A DNA stretch of 64,000 nt, from contig CM046878.1 of the NCBI GenBank assembly GCA_025667525.1, positions 77,789,696-77,853,695 of the forward strand. The letters run 5' to 3'. Below, piece by piece: positions 11,195 through 22,080 of this stretch. Source of the DNA: Glebionis coronaria. Lineage: Eukaryota; Streptophyta; Magnoliopsida; Asterales; Asteraceae. The translations under genes and the position numbers were made by a program. Position 1 is the stretch's first letter. Each line of letters begins with the position of its first letter. The notes beneath the pieces were generated by a model, which worked only from the letters and a program-made list of their open reading frames with translations, did not search any database and had not been told where the DNA came from.

Positions 11195-12136
11195 TTGAGT
11201 GTTTTATCTGTAAACTTGAATAAATCAAGGTCAATGATCTATCATTCTCAAACAAAAGCATCAAAATTGAGTGCCATGCTTCCAAGTTTGACAGATATTG
11301 TAGATAAAGAGCATAAAAAGCTTCTTGCCCAAAAGTCTATTATTGAAAAACGCAAGGAAGAACAGGAACGTCACCTACTCAAAATGGTATGCATGCACTC
11401 CCAGTTTGAATTATCATTTTATGTTTTTGTGAAGATGCAGAACCAGTGTGCTGACTAATTGTTTAATAGGGTCAGGATGGGTTGGACCCACCAACTCTAT
11501 GGTAAATAATTAATTTTATAGACAAGCGAACTATATTTAGTTTGATATGAAACACATTTTGATCTATTAAACTTGTTTATTGTTAGCTATTTTGTAACTT
11601 TTAAATATGTTCTCCTGATTCTGAACTCTATTTACTTTGAAGGAACCAGAAGAGGAGACAAAAAGGTTGAAGCTTCAGAGGAAAACTGAAGAAGCAGAAA
11701 ATAAATGACTTACAACTGAATTTAAAGAAAGGAAGCATGCACGCATTCGTAAGGAGATTGGGGAGCGTGAACGTGAAGAAGCACAAGCTATAATCAATGA
11801 AGTTGGAAAGCGTATTAAAAAGAAAGAAAAGAAGCTCATCATTGAGGGGGTGAGCGATTCATTTTTTTCGAGTTTTTTTATTTTTTATACCCAAGTAGGC
11901 TATAAGTTGATTCCTGGCCGTCGTTTTTTGCTCATAGGAGAACGTGACAAAGCACGCTTTGATAGAGTTAGCAACGCAAGAACAAGTTAAAGAGAGACAG
12001 GAAATGGAAAAAAATTGTAGAAACTAATAAAAACAATTGATCACTTTGAAAGAGGAAAGAGGCAGCACCTTTGATTGAAGCTGCATTCCAGCGTCGTTAA
12101 GCTGACGAGCAGCTGCTTCATGAACGTGAGCAACAG
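11195..12136 (+). pseudogene. eIF3a (translation initiation factor 3 subunit a) pseudogene fragment
   Basis: Three exon-like blocks match the charged central region of plant eIF3a, a scaffold of the 43S pre-initiation complex. Block 1 ends at 11386 with [17 protein letters not shown] and a GT donor. Block 2 (11643-11849) carries the E/K/R-rich helix between AG and GT. Block 3 (11938-12136) carries KERQEMEK and ends at a GT donor. Introns are retained, so this is not a processed copy. Block 2 has a TGA at 11706-11708 and block 3 has a frameshift near 12020. The N-terminal PCI half and the C-terminus are missing. It is a DNA-level copy, decayed and non-functional. Confidence 0.85.
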
Positions 12137-12219
12137 GTACCGTATTAACATACTTTCTATAAAGGCAATGTATTTATTCCGACTTAGAAGCATATTTTGG
12201 GCACGTATTCTGTTTGCAG

Positions 12220-12692
12220 GGACCAATTTATTGACTAGATAACTGAGTTTTGCAATGATTTGAAGCAATTGGCTACAAGAAAAAAGGAGAAGCAGATTGA
12301 GCAGATGGAACCTGAGTTTGGAGTCTTGCAAGAGATAGATGCCGCCATTGCTAGAAACAACGAAATTAAAATATGAGCTTTTGGATAATAGCAGCAGGAA
12401 TGGTTAAGAGAAGAAATTCGCTAGAAAAAAGTAAATTATCATATATTCGTTATTGGTATATGAAATTATGCACAAGGTTCTATTTTTATTAGTTTCTGTC
12501 ATTTTTTTTTCAGAAGGAATGGTAAGCTTAGTAGTACAAACAACTATTGATGGCAATGGTTATATAAGTACAATAGCTGAAAAGAAAAATGCAAAGCTCG
12601 GCATGCCATGGCCTGAGGATAAAGGTCGACAAAGATGGGAACAATCATGGACTCCTATAAAGAAGATTAGAGGAAAAAAAATAAAATCATAG
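12220..12692 (+). pseudogene. Unidentified exon-like fragments downstream of the eIF3a remnant
   Basis: 12220-12420 reads as a lysine/glutamate-rich helix (LATRKKEKQIEQMEPEFG) interrupted by stops. After a T-rich tract ending in CAG, 12513-12692 gives a clean last-exon-like frame containing GMPWPEDKGRQRWEQSW and ending in KKIKS and a stop. The pieces do not fit the continuation of eIF3a as I know it, so they may come from one or two further genes. No name is given. Confidence 0.3.
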
Positions 12693-12699
12693 AGGTGTA

Positions 12700-14669
12700 C
12701 AATTAACAGGTCACATGGGTCGACAAGTGCCAAAAATGCATTGTTACTGCATTAAACCTCTTAAATCAATTCCTTTGTGTAATCTGAGTATTATCGGAGG
12801 TTTATCGAAAGGTTTTCACTGATTGTTGAACCATTGATAAAGCTGACAAATAAGAACTAGATGCATGAATGGACAGAATACATCTAAGTTGTAGTTTTGA
12901 GATCTGATTTTTGTAGTTGAGGAAGTTGTTTATGAACGCTGAGGATAGATTGAAGTTCTGTGTTGTATAATTAGTATTGGAGGAATCTGAAGGAATTATA
13001 GCGCTGCGATGATTATATTTTGATAATATCATATGGAAAGGGAAGTAATAGTAGTGTGTTTACTTGAATAAAGAAGTATAACGGGATTTATGTGATCGTG
13101 AGTTTCGACGATGTGGTATTTATTTTGGGATTGTAAAGTATTACTTGTATGGAATCAAGTATGTAGAAAATAAGGATAATAAGGACTTACTTATAAATGC
13201 CATTCGGGAATTTCAAAAGAAAGGAGTTAAGGATTACCTAATGATGACTGAGAAATAATAATCAGTAAATTATAGATGATATATATTATAGTTCTTTATT
13301 ACGAATTGTGTTCCAGATTATGAAGGATGAGTGTGGATACTTTCACTATCAACTAGTGAGTATTTAGTAAGGAGGAGAAGGAAAAAGGGCTTATATGATT
13401 TCTAAAGTAATTGAGAATTGACTCTTGAGTCTTGAGATTTCTGGAATATTGGTTACAACAAGCAGAATGGATGGAATGGAAAGAAAGTTAGAATCGAATT
13501 GATAAACTAATGGAAAAGGGATGCCAAAGAAAGGAGATCAACAGATTGTTAGAAATGTTGAAATAGAATGGTAGTAGAGATGAGAGAGTTGAGATGTATG
13601 TTTTTGTGGAACAAAAACGGTTATTTTAATTATCTAATTTTTCTTCCATTAGATGAGAATGTGTTAAGAATGCAAGGATCAGTGGTGAATGAATTTTTCA
13701 GATCAAGGATAATTTAATTATTCTGAGAGTGCTGAGAGTGTCGCATGTAGTATTGAAGAAATTTCACAAGTTGGAGTATTGATATAGTCTGGTTGGAATA
13801 AGATGTATTACGATATCAGGAAGTGATTTTAACATTATACATTTCAGATTTGAATATAGGAGACTAACGGAGTTGTGTAAACAATATATGATACGAGGAA
13901 GATGTAATGATGTACAATGGAAGGTACAGTAATCTGATGCTTATTCTTTCTTACCATGAGTATAGGAGGTATATAAGTGACTAGTCAAAATTATTGATAA
14001 TCTTATTGTGTTTAGTTTGAGTGTAACCTCGGGACATAGAGTCAGTATATTTTTGAATATTGGAAATCGTTGTGATAAGGTATGAGTATTGAATAAGGTT
14101 TTAACATAATATATGTAACCCAGAGATTGAGATTGACTTTTGAGTATTAGAGATCTTTATAGAAAGTGAGAAGAATTGAGTCAAGAAGGAATATTGCGTA
14201 TTTTCGGAAAGCAACGGACAGAGTGAAAGGATGATTTGAACGATGGCAATTGAATTTGTGTTGATATGATTGAAACTTGGGATGATGATATTTTAATATT
14301 TCACTATGAGGACTAATGGAACCTAGTAAAGATAAAATCTTTATGCGATGATAATTACACATCTTAATTTGAGAATTTACATAGTCGTGGGTCAAGTTAT
14401 GAGTGTATTAAAGTAGGAATGAAACTGAGAAAGTGATGTAGAAGGAGTAAGAATGATGAAGGAATATTATCATATTGGAAGGTGAAATATGGAAGTTGGA
14501 GTGTAGAAATATTCGGTTGTATGGTGATATCATAAGAATTGAGTTGAACTGGTGTGAAGGACGTGAGTATCTCTTGAGGATAAGAGGTCACGTTGACTCT
14601 AGAAGTGAGAAAGTGCGAGTGTGAGGCGGGTTGAGCGTCGGGACGTCGCTCTCTTTTAGGAGGGTAGGA
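12700..14669 (+). mobile_element. Element B interior (non-coding, left end missing)
   Basis: About 2 kb of AT-rich sequence with no gag or pol similarity leads directly into a purine tract and the LTR at 14670. Short frames on the reverse strand (14147-14591) look like chance. By position it is the 3' part of the interior of an LTR element whose 5' LTR is absent. The left boundary is a guess, because sequence character changes gradually after 12692. The element seems non-autonomous, like A. Confidence 0.5.
14653..14669 (+). other. Polypurine tract, element B
   Basis: AGGAGGGTAGGA (14658-14669, within TTTTAGGAGGGTAGGA) directly precedes the TG of the LTR, which sets the orientation of B as plus. 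Confidence 0.8.
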
Positions 14670-17318
14670 TGTAACAACCCAAACCGGTGGTCATTATTTA
14701 ATTATATTTTTATGTATATTTTTGAAATTTTTGACGAGGTTGATTGTCATAACGATTGGTGATTTGATTTGGATGGATGTTGAAAGTTATATTTTTACGT
14801 TTCGACGAGTTGCGAGGATTATTAGTAATGACGATATCAACGGATGCCCGAAAAATTTATGTTTTATTTTAGACATGTCGATGTTTAATATTTTGTCGTT
14901 TTTATTTTAATGTCGTATTAAGTCGTGACGGGACTATATAATATCTTATTTTGTGTGCGTTTTCAAGTTTTGAAAAGTATTTTTATGAAACCCGAGACCC
15001 GTAAATATTTTCAAAAGTGACTAATAGTCATTTCCCGCCTTTTACCCAAGTATTTGTATTTTGGTCCACAAGAATCACAATTGGCAAAAACTACCCTAAA
15101 CTTTTCCCATATAAAATGGAAAAAATAAACACACATTTACACACAAAATCCACCAACTAGTAAAATCATCTCTCTCCTCTCCTACCACTCAAAAAAACCG
15201 TCACCCCCTTAGCCACCAAAACCATAGATTTTTAAAAATCTAGCTTGATTCTATAAATTCTAATCAAAGACCCATTTCTATATTTTGATTCTATACATTT
15301 TGGTATGAAATTTAGCTACATGCATGAACATTTTATAAAAACCTATTTTTGGTGAAAAATCATGTGTTTTGATCTTAAATAATTGTTGTATGTAGGTGTT
15401 ATTGTTGTTATACATTATTTTTTATGGTTGCATGTTAAAATTTTTAGTTGGGTTTTATTTGATTTGATTATCTAGGATGATATAGTGTGTTAGGATTGAA
15501 AGTAGTAGTATTGGGATAGTTATAGTGGTAAAAATAATGTTAAAATTTGGTGAAAATTTGATTTTGAATGATTTTTAAGAATGTATTTTTGACCAGAATA
15601 TAAAAGGTAAGTTTTGAAAATATGTGTTTGGGTATGTTATGAACAAACTAGATATTGTTGTAGAGGATGTCTTAAGCTTCGATTTGGTATAAAGTAGAGC
15701 TTCTAGCTCCAAACGAGCGAAACGTTACGTTAATTTGATTATTCGTGTACCGGGAGACGAGTATCGGCACAATATATAATTGTTGTCGATATTTGGATCG
15801 AATCTCGGGGACTATAAAAAGGATTTTGAAATGAGTCATGGACTGATGTTAAGTGATAAACATGAGGAATATTAAGTTTATTTACAAAGACGAGTGTTGG
15901 TTTGATAAACGGAGTTAAATAAATAAATTAAAAAGACTATATGAATTGTTGACGTAAAACTGTCCGGTTTTTGTAATTCGAAGATGAGTCAGGCAGGGAA
16001 CTGTAAAAGTAAAATCTTTTAACCAACTTTTTGGAGGTCTTTCTATATATAGTAAGTGAAGTTTCTGATTAGTATCGTAAGCTATTGACGTGTTTAAGTA
16101 AGGAAAACAGTTTGGACAATTAAAAGATATATATCGACAGTTTTTGAAAGAATAAAAATATAAAAGTGTACGTAAGAAGGATTTATTAAATTAAGTATGG
16201 TGTGAGTTTGATTTTGACTTTGAGATATTTGTTTCATTTTATTAAGTATGAAATATTATTTGGATGTATTATTAAAGGCACGCGTTTTATTTTGATAGAT
16301 TGTGAATTTCGTGTTCGCCGGGCATCATCGATCGTTGAAAGTCGTCATACTACTGTTAATACTTTAGGTGAGTCTATAGCCTCGCTTTCTACTTGTTTTA
16401 ATGATTTTAAAACCCGCGAGGGGGATACATGCTATTTGAAGTAAAATGAACACATGTCATGAGTAATTGTTGGACCCGAATGTTGCCTTTGTTGATTTGA
16501 ATTGTATAAGTACCTAAATTGCAAAAGTCCCTAAATTCATGAGCCGTTAACTATCTTCTGACTTGATGTTACGAGTTGGGAATAGCCGCTTATTCTAATG
16601 ATAGTACTATTAGGCTGACGGCCCTATCTGAGACCAGGGCATTACGCCGAGTAACCTCTGGGAAGGATAATTTTACGAGAATGAGAATTGGTATTCTTGC
16701 AATTGATACCCTAGTAGTGGCACTGGAACTCATATAGTCATGCTGGCATTTGGCGTGGGTGACTAAGTTAAGGGGTCGGTGCATGAGCTTAATACAATTC
16801 ATTAGCTATTGCTATAAGATGAAATACCTGATTAATAGATTGTATAGCCACAATGCTATTAAACAGTTGTGAATGATTTTTACGATGTGTTCAAATATGT
16901 TTTGTTAAACCTATAGACTTGCTCAACCTTTGTGTTGATGATTTAAGCATGAATTTCAGGTACTTGAAGTTGTTGAGTTGCGGAGCTTGCTGGAGAAGGA
17001 TTGCGGGATTGCTTTTGTAGTAGTTTGGTCTAAAACAGATTTCTTTCCTATTTGTCATAAATTTATAGTATATGGTCAAGTATTTTGGTAAAAGGTTTGG
17101 CGTTTTGTTAAGATCCTTGGGGAACCTGTACGCTATGCTGATATATTTTTAAACTGATTTTACTTGGGATTGAAGGTTTTAGATATTGATTTAAATTATA
17201 TCCTTATTTATTCCTAAATATACTGTTTTTAGGTCGTATAAACAGTTTGTGAAATGAAATTTGTGAATAACACCCAACTGTGTATTTCCGCTGCGCAATG
17301 TAAATTGGGGGTGTTATA
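14670..17318 (+). repeat. Element B 3' LTR (about 2.65 kb)
   Basis: It starts TGTAACAACCCAAACC and ends GGGGGTGTTATA, with the last bases apparently mutated from TTACA. It shares with the LTR of A the terminal style, the block around CCGTTAACTA (16546 region) and the CCTCGC/GCGAGG inverted repeat (16380-16385, 16416-16421). The overall sequence is otherwise different. It is an older, related long-LTR family. Its right edge cuts the gag gene of G1. Confidence 0.8.
16380..16421 (+). promoter_or_regulatory. Conserved LTR stem-loop block, element B
   Basis: CCTCGC, a 30-base spacer, then GCGAGG, preceded by GGTGAGTCTATAG and followed by GGGATACATGCT. It corresponds to 4331-4395 in element A; only the spacer differs strongly. 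Confidence 0.5.
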
Positions 17319-18325
17319 CTTACCATCCGTAGTACTCCATCAAAGGTGTCGGGTGTTTTTTCATTCAGCTTTTTTATTAAATCAGTGTTGCGTATACCTG
17401 CCATGAAGCAAGATACTTTCAAGATCTTTGAGCATTCTTTTATTTGAAGACACTCGCTCTTGAAATGTTCTAAAAAATCCGCCAAGTACTCGCCCTGGTT
17501 CTGCTTGATTCTGGCAAGTGATACAACACTCCTATCATGCTCTTTTTTGTTGCACATAGTTTCTTTTGAATGCTTTCCGCAACACTTCATACCCATTAAT
17601 TGTTCACAACGAAAGTCTGTCAAAACAGATCCGCTGTTTTCAACGAGTGTAGAGTTGAACATATTGCACCATACAGGTTCTGGCCATTTTTCAATGTCTG
17701 CTTAGGATTCGAAGACCTTTAAGTGGTCTTCTGGATCTGAGGTGCCATCATAAGTTTTTACGTTTGCTGGCATGCGGCGCTTTCTTGTATCCGCGTAATA
17801 TTCTATGCGTCTCATGAAAGCATTTTTCTGGCTCTTCTTCACGGTTATGAGAAGCCTTGGTCATCTGAGGAGTAGCATTCACGCCTGCTCATTGCAGGGG
17901 GGGCTATCGCTAGATCTTGATAGACTCCTTTCAGAGGATTCACCGTGTTCTGCGCGCTCTGTTTCTTTCATTCCCTTCTGGTTCTTTCTGTGTTTGGCGA
18001 CCATCTGGATGAGGGCTTATAGATTATTGGCTACATACTCCTCCATTGCGCGTGCCTCCGTAGCAATAACTTCCTCACTTTATTCAGGGAGTATTCTTCT
18101 TTTTTGTTTATTAGGGGGAGGCTGAGTTGACTCTCGCTCTACATTTATTTCCTCCACCGTAGGTAGGGGAGTTGAGAATAGTACATCTGTTCTTCTGAAA
18201 GGTGGATTTGTTACATCCCGAGTGTTTGCCTCACTGGGGGATCCAGGGGTAACATTCGCGGATGTGATATGGCCATCTACCGTTGAGGACCTCCGATGGC
18301 CTTTATGCACACCGTTCTTTTTCAT
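17319..18325 (-). pseudogene. G1 Ty3/gypsy gag, truncated and broken
   Basis: Read leftward from the methionine at 18325, the frame gives a basic/proline-rich N-terminus. It continues through stops and frameshifts (near 18080, 17880 and 17705) to a recognisable retrotransposon gag core: DGTSDPEDHLKVF near 17745 and LADFLEHFKSECLQIKECS near 17480. The order and motifs fit the capsid region of Ty3/gypsy elements of the Tat type. The gene stops at 17318 where the LTR of B begins, so protease and pol are missing. It is not functional. Confidence 0.8.
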
Positions 18326-18350
18326 TGCTTAGAGCTTTAGTGTAGGGTCC

Positions 18351-18367
18351 CACGGATGGCGCCAACT
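18351..18367 (-). other. Primer binding site, G1
   Basis: On the minus strand, AGTTGGCGCCATCCGTG follows the LTR end. TGGCGCC-type sites are typical of Tat/Athila-side Ty3/gypsy elements, unlike the initiator-Met site of A, S and C2. Confidence 0.7.
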
Positions 18368-18945
18368 TGTTGATACAAAAGTTGGATGGACCGAGCTTGA
18401 CCCGAATTAGGCTTAATTCGGGGTCTTGTGGACTCCAGCTCTTGCACCAAGTGAAACTTTCTTTGAGGACCCTGCGTATTAAACAGACACCGTTAGGCTT
18501 ACCGTGGGTTGGTGACCCACGATTAGACTCTGGCGTGAGAATAAGTAATCGATTTGAGTGTATAGTGTTTAGGGTATTGTGTGTATCGTACCTTTGTTGA
18601 ACCATGAGGGTTCCTTTTATACCCGAGAGAGTCCAGGATGGGCTCCCTATTCTTGCGGCCTAAGGAAGAGATAATGACTCCAAATAGCTTGATCCTTATC
18701 GCCTAACTAATGTAAGATTATATCTCCTTCCTCTAGGTAAATATAACTATAATATAGGTTATATTCTGTCTGATCCTGTCGCATTGCGACGAGAACCTGG
18801 CTAAGCAATTAACCATCATGCGACAGCGGCTTACCGGGCCTTCTGGGCTGTGCGCGCATCGCATAAGCATCAATCCATTGCTGATGGATACGGGTAGTAC
18901 CCGTGAGTCGGACTATCCAGTCCGACTAGGGACTATACGTCATCA
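18368..18945 (-). repeat. G1 5' LTR (about 0.58 kb)
   Basis: The gag-proximal edge is TATCAACA on the minus strand (18368). The distal edge TGATGACG (18945) is my best estimate. It contains a TATA box on the minus strand and two adjacent perfect hairpins near the distal end. Only one LTR of G1 is visible. Confidence 0.6.
18613..18624 (-). promoter_or_regulatory. TATA box of the G1 LTR
   Basis: On the minus strand GGGTATAAAAGG lies about 245 bases before the LTR end, a normal position for the U3/R boundary. Confidence 0.6.
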
Positions 18946-20640
18946 CTATGTTTACTTTCACTATCTTTTTTTAGGATCTGGATCTCTTATGGATGAATTT
19001 GGAACCTCCTCTAAACATTTGAAAATTGAAAAGCACTGCAAGTACCTCAAGATAACAGTTTGTTCAGGAAATGTGAAGATGGTGTGTTTATGAAAAAGGA
19101 TCATGTGGGTATAACTTGAACTAATTAACCACTCGGTTACTTGAATAAAGTGAAGGCCAATTATTGGATTTATGGAAGTCCATTGACTTGGTAATTAAAG
19201 AAACTAGAAATCTTGGTTATTAAGTTGTTGCACGTTGTTGAATGTTGAGCTAATTAGTTTTAAGAAGCAAGTTTACCATTTCAAGCTTTAGTTGCATGGA
19301 ATCACGTTAGTTTTCCCTTTTATATTAAAACATTGTAGATTCAAGAAAAGGGAGGGCTTTACCTGGTTTGAGTCTGTGTGGCGGTGGGCTTAAATCGCGT
19401 GGATTAGTCGTCAATGTGTCAGAAATCACGGTTACAAAAAAAAGTTCCTAATGTTAAGTGCGTGTATTTCACTTTACTGTGTATTTTGTGATTTATACGT
19501 CTTTGATATCTTGATGTGGTGGCGGATGAATAGTCAAGCTCCGAAAGGAAGTTGATTGAAGCCAAAGTTCGAGAAGAATTGAACGCTATGACGCGTGTTT
19601 GATCGAGCCAAAAGTGTAGAAATATGTATGATGTCTTTGTTTTCTTAAACGATGAAATTAATAGCATGCTCTATTTAATTAAGTTATGTTTTTTTATCTG
19701 AGTTGCTTTTCCTATATCATTTGAAATTTTAATATTTGAAATTCTAATTATGTCATTTCCTCTTTTTCTATCTCCTAATAAGTGTTCACATGAATATAAG
19801 GAAGATATTTTGTCGTGTTTTTGAAAATATTCATTACATTTTTTTAACACTCTTTTTGTAGCCAGATACGAACTAGTTACACGTCCGGTTACCAACCGGT
19901 TAACAGGTTCTGTTACCAACCGGTCTAAGGGAGAAAAATGTATAACTGGTCTAACCATTTACAATCGGTTAACCGGTTACTAACCCCTTCCAACCTACGG
20001 CTATAAAATTAAATTTTTGAAAAAAAACCCTTTCTAATTGTTTAATCGGTAAACTGGTTGGAAAAAAAACTGGTCCTAGACCCCAAATTCTCCAATCGGT
20101 TACTAACCGCCAAATGAAATAAAAAACCTAATCGATTAGGAAAAAAACCAATTGGACCAGTTCTGGTTTTCAATTGTTAACCGGTTTTCGGTTGCTCGGG
20201 TTTTTTAGCACCTACTTCCAACACTATTATCGATTTTACTTACATATATGATCTACTTACATTGATGAGCAGATTCCAAAGTTCACTTTTTGATGATCAA
20301 TATAAACTAATTTGTAATCATTTGTTTTGTAGTAGCTTCAACAATATGAAATTTGGTTATATGATTATTCACAATCCAGGTCTTATATTTCCTCTTAATT
20401 TTGTCCTAAAAACATTCCCACCGTCACATGTCTTTATAAAGATATATTAATTTATTATCTTTTTCCTTTTTCGTTGTTTTTACCGCACCCTTCTAAATAT
20501 ATTAATCAAGTCACTTGAAGTATCTAAAACATCTTTTATTTCACGAAAAATATTTCGATCAGTTGGATGCTTTGAATTCCAGTTACTAGAAGTTGACGTT
20601 GAATTGCTGCAAATTAATCAATTTTAGCCATTAAAAATAC
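18946..20640. other. Unidentified intergenic stretch
   Basis: No recognisable gene. A T-rich tract ending in TAG at 18974 precedes an open plus-strand stretch (18975-19094, SGSLMDEFGTSSKHL), which could be a last exon; I do not know the protein. The rest is AT-rich. The 3' end of C1 should lie here, but I could not find a matching LTR, because the other LTR of C1 is outside the window. It holds the AACCGGTT block listed separately. Confidence 0.4.
19875..20200. repeat. Palindrome-rich AACCGGTT degenerate repeat
   Basis: About a dozen degenerate copies of the self-complementary word AACCGGTT and close relatives (ACCAACCGGT, ATCGGTTAACC, ACTGGTTGG) lie irregularly through 325 bases of AT-rich DNA. 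They do not form an exact tandem array. I link them to no known transposon terminus. Confidence 0.6.
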
Positions 20641-20680
20641 ATGCACACTGATAAAGGAAAAAATTATAATCGTCATTTCT

Positions 20681-21339
20681 TTATGACGATTTACAAAAGT
20701 CAGGCCAATCGCTTTCAAAGGTTTGTTTATATATTCCATGAAACTCTTCCCATAGTTGAGAAGCATAATCCAAGTTCAGACCCTTGTAGATTCCCCAAAA
20801 TATGCCAGCCTGAGAGAGTCTCAGAGAGTCTGCACCTCTGGATTTTCCAGTTAGACACCAGATGAGTATGTTAAATATTGCTTTCCAGGATTGTCCGAGC
20901 CTAGAAGTGTTAAGCCGAGACAAGGTTTGAAACTCTTCATCATAACCGAGAGATTGAATCAATTCCACAATTTCCTCATTTTCTGGATTGTGAACATACT
21001 TTCCCCTTGGGCTAAAGGAGTGAAACCAAAGATTTTCCGAAACCGGGTAAGATAAAATGTCTTTTTATGTTGGTTATTGTTAAATGAAAACTTTTTGGAT
21101 GTCATGGCTTTTATGGATGTCCAGAAATGATACATGTACATTTCTGGAACAGATGTTGTGGCCCTCAGTGCATTTTTGATTGGTGAGAGATCAAGTATGT
21201 CGATAGCCACCTTGAATGCTGCCTGTGATGGAATGAAATCTTCTTTCAATCTGAGATTGTTTGCAATGAGTTTAAGATGTTTATCTTTTGGGACGAGTGC
21301 AAGGTCGATTTTATGTTGTTCCTCTTTAGTGCGAGACAT
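20681..21339 (-). pseudogene. C1 extra ORF after pol, remnant
   Basis: The frame from 21339 (MSRTKEEQHKIDLALVP) runs about 125 residues, then shifts near 20965 into a second frame containing LIQSLGYDEEF and SQAGIFWGIYKGLNLDYA. It stops at 20681, about 220 residues in. Its N-terminal layout parallels the extra ORF of element S: a helical segment, then a short VP-x-x-FW-like step (VPEMYMYHFW against VTHIKQFW). I recall such ORFs as common in Asteraceae copia elements. Function unknown; I see no membrane segment or signal peptide. Truncated and frameshifted. Confidence 0.65.
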
Positions 21340-21539
21340 AATTGCTGCTTAAGATAAAACATACAAGTTGATACCAAAAGAAATATATCATTATGCATGT
21401 AAACCTTTAAGCATGATTAAAACATATTGCAACACTTAGATGATTACATAGTATGAACTAACAAACACTTAAAATCCCACAAAGCCTAACACATAATATT
21501 ACCAAACAATTCATCACAAAATTACCAAGTTAAGATTTC

Positions 21540-22080
21540 TGAATATTTTATAAGTATGATTTTGGAATCCGTCTCATTCAAGGATTTCGGAATAATGAGT
21601 AAAGATTCCGGAATCCATATTTCTAAGTGATTTCAGAATCCATTTTCTACCAAAGATTTCAGAAAACATGTTATCAAAAATTTCAGAAAAAAATCCATAC
21701 TCAGAATTCGGAATCCATTTTCTAAGAAGATTTCAGAATGACATTCTGTTAAGATTTCAGAATCCGTCTCATTCAAGATTTTGGAATCCTATTCATTAAA
21801 TATTTCGGAATCCTATTCGTTAAAAAATTCGGAATCCTATTCATTGAAGATTTCGGAATCCTATTCATTAAAAATTTCGGATCCGTCTCTCTAAAGATTT
21901 CGGAAAAAGTACCTAGAATTCTGAATATGTAACATTATTTTCGGAATAATAACATAGAATTCGGAATCCATAATTCCAGAATGATTTGGTCAAGAATCCA
22001 GATTCCTTAACATCAAAGATTTCGAAATACGTGTTATTAAGATTTCAGAATATTTGGTTTTAAGATTCCTGAATCCATTA
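21540..22080 (-). repeat. Phased TTTCGGAATCC repeats in the C1 pol-ORF spacer
   Basis: About 20 degenerate copies of TTYCGGAATCC lie mostly 24-25 bases apart (for example 21564, 21589, 21610, 21635, 21661, 21685, 21710, 21735, 21759, 21783, 21807, 21831, 21854, 21879). The same motif with nearly the same period fills the C1 leader at 31620-32030. The block contains no ORF and ends about 200 bases before the extra ORF start. Confidence 0.85.

Noticed and set aside
12802..13032. Minus-strand 76-codon frame
   Set aside because: Low-complexity Ser/Asn/Leu composition typical of AT-rich DNA, no family recognised.
17805..18125. 106-codon plus-strand frame rich in hydrophobic residues
   Set aside because: It is the antisense shadow of the broken G1 gag.
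21540..22080. CRISPR-like or satellite array
   Set aside because: Units are degenerate, there are no exact repeats with unique spacers, and the host is a plant. It is a dispersed motif array within a retroelement.
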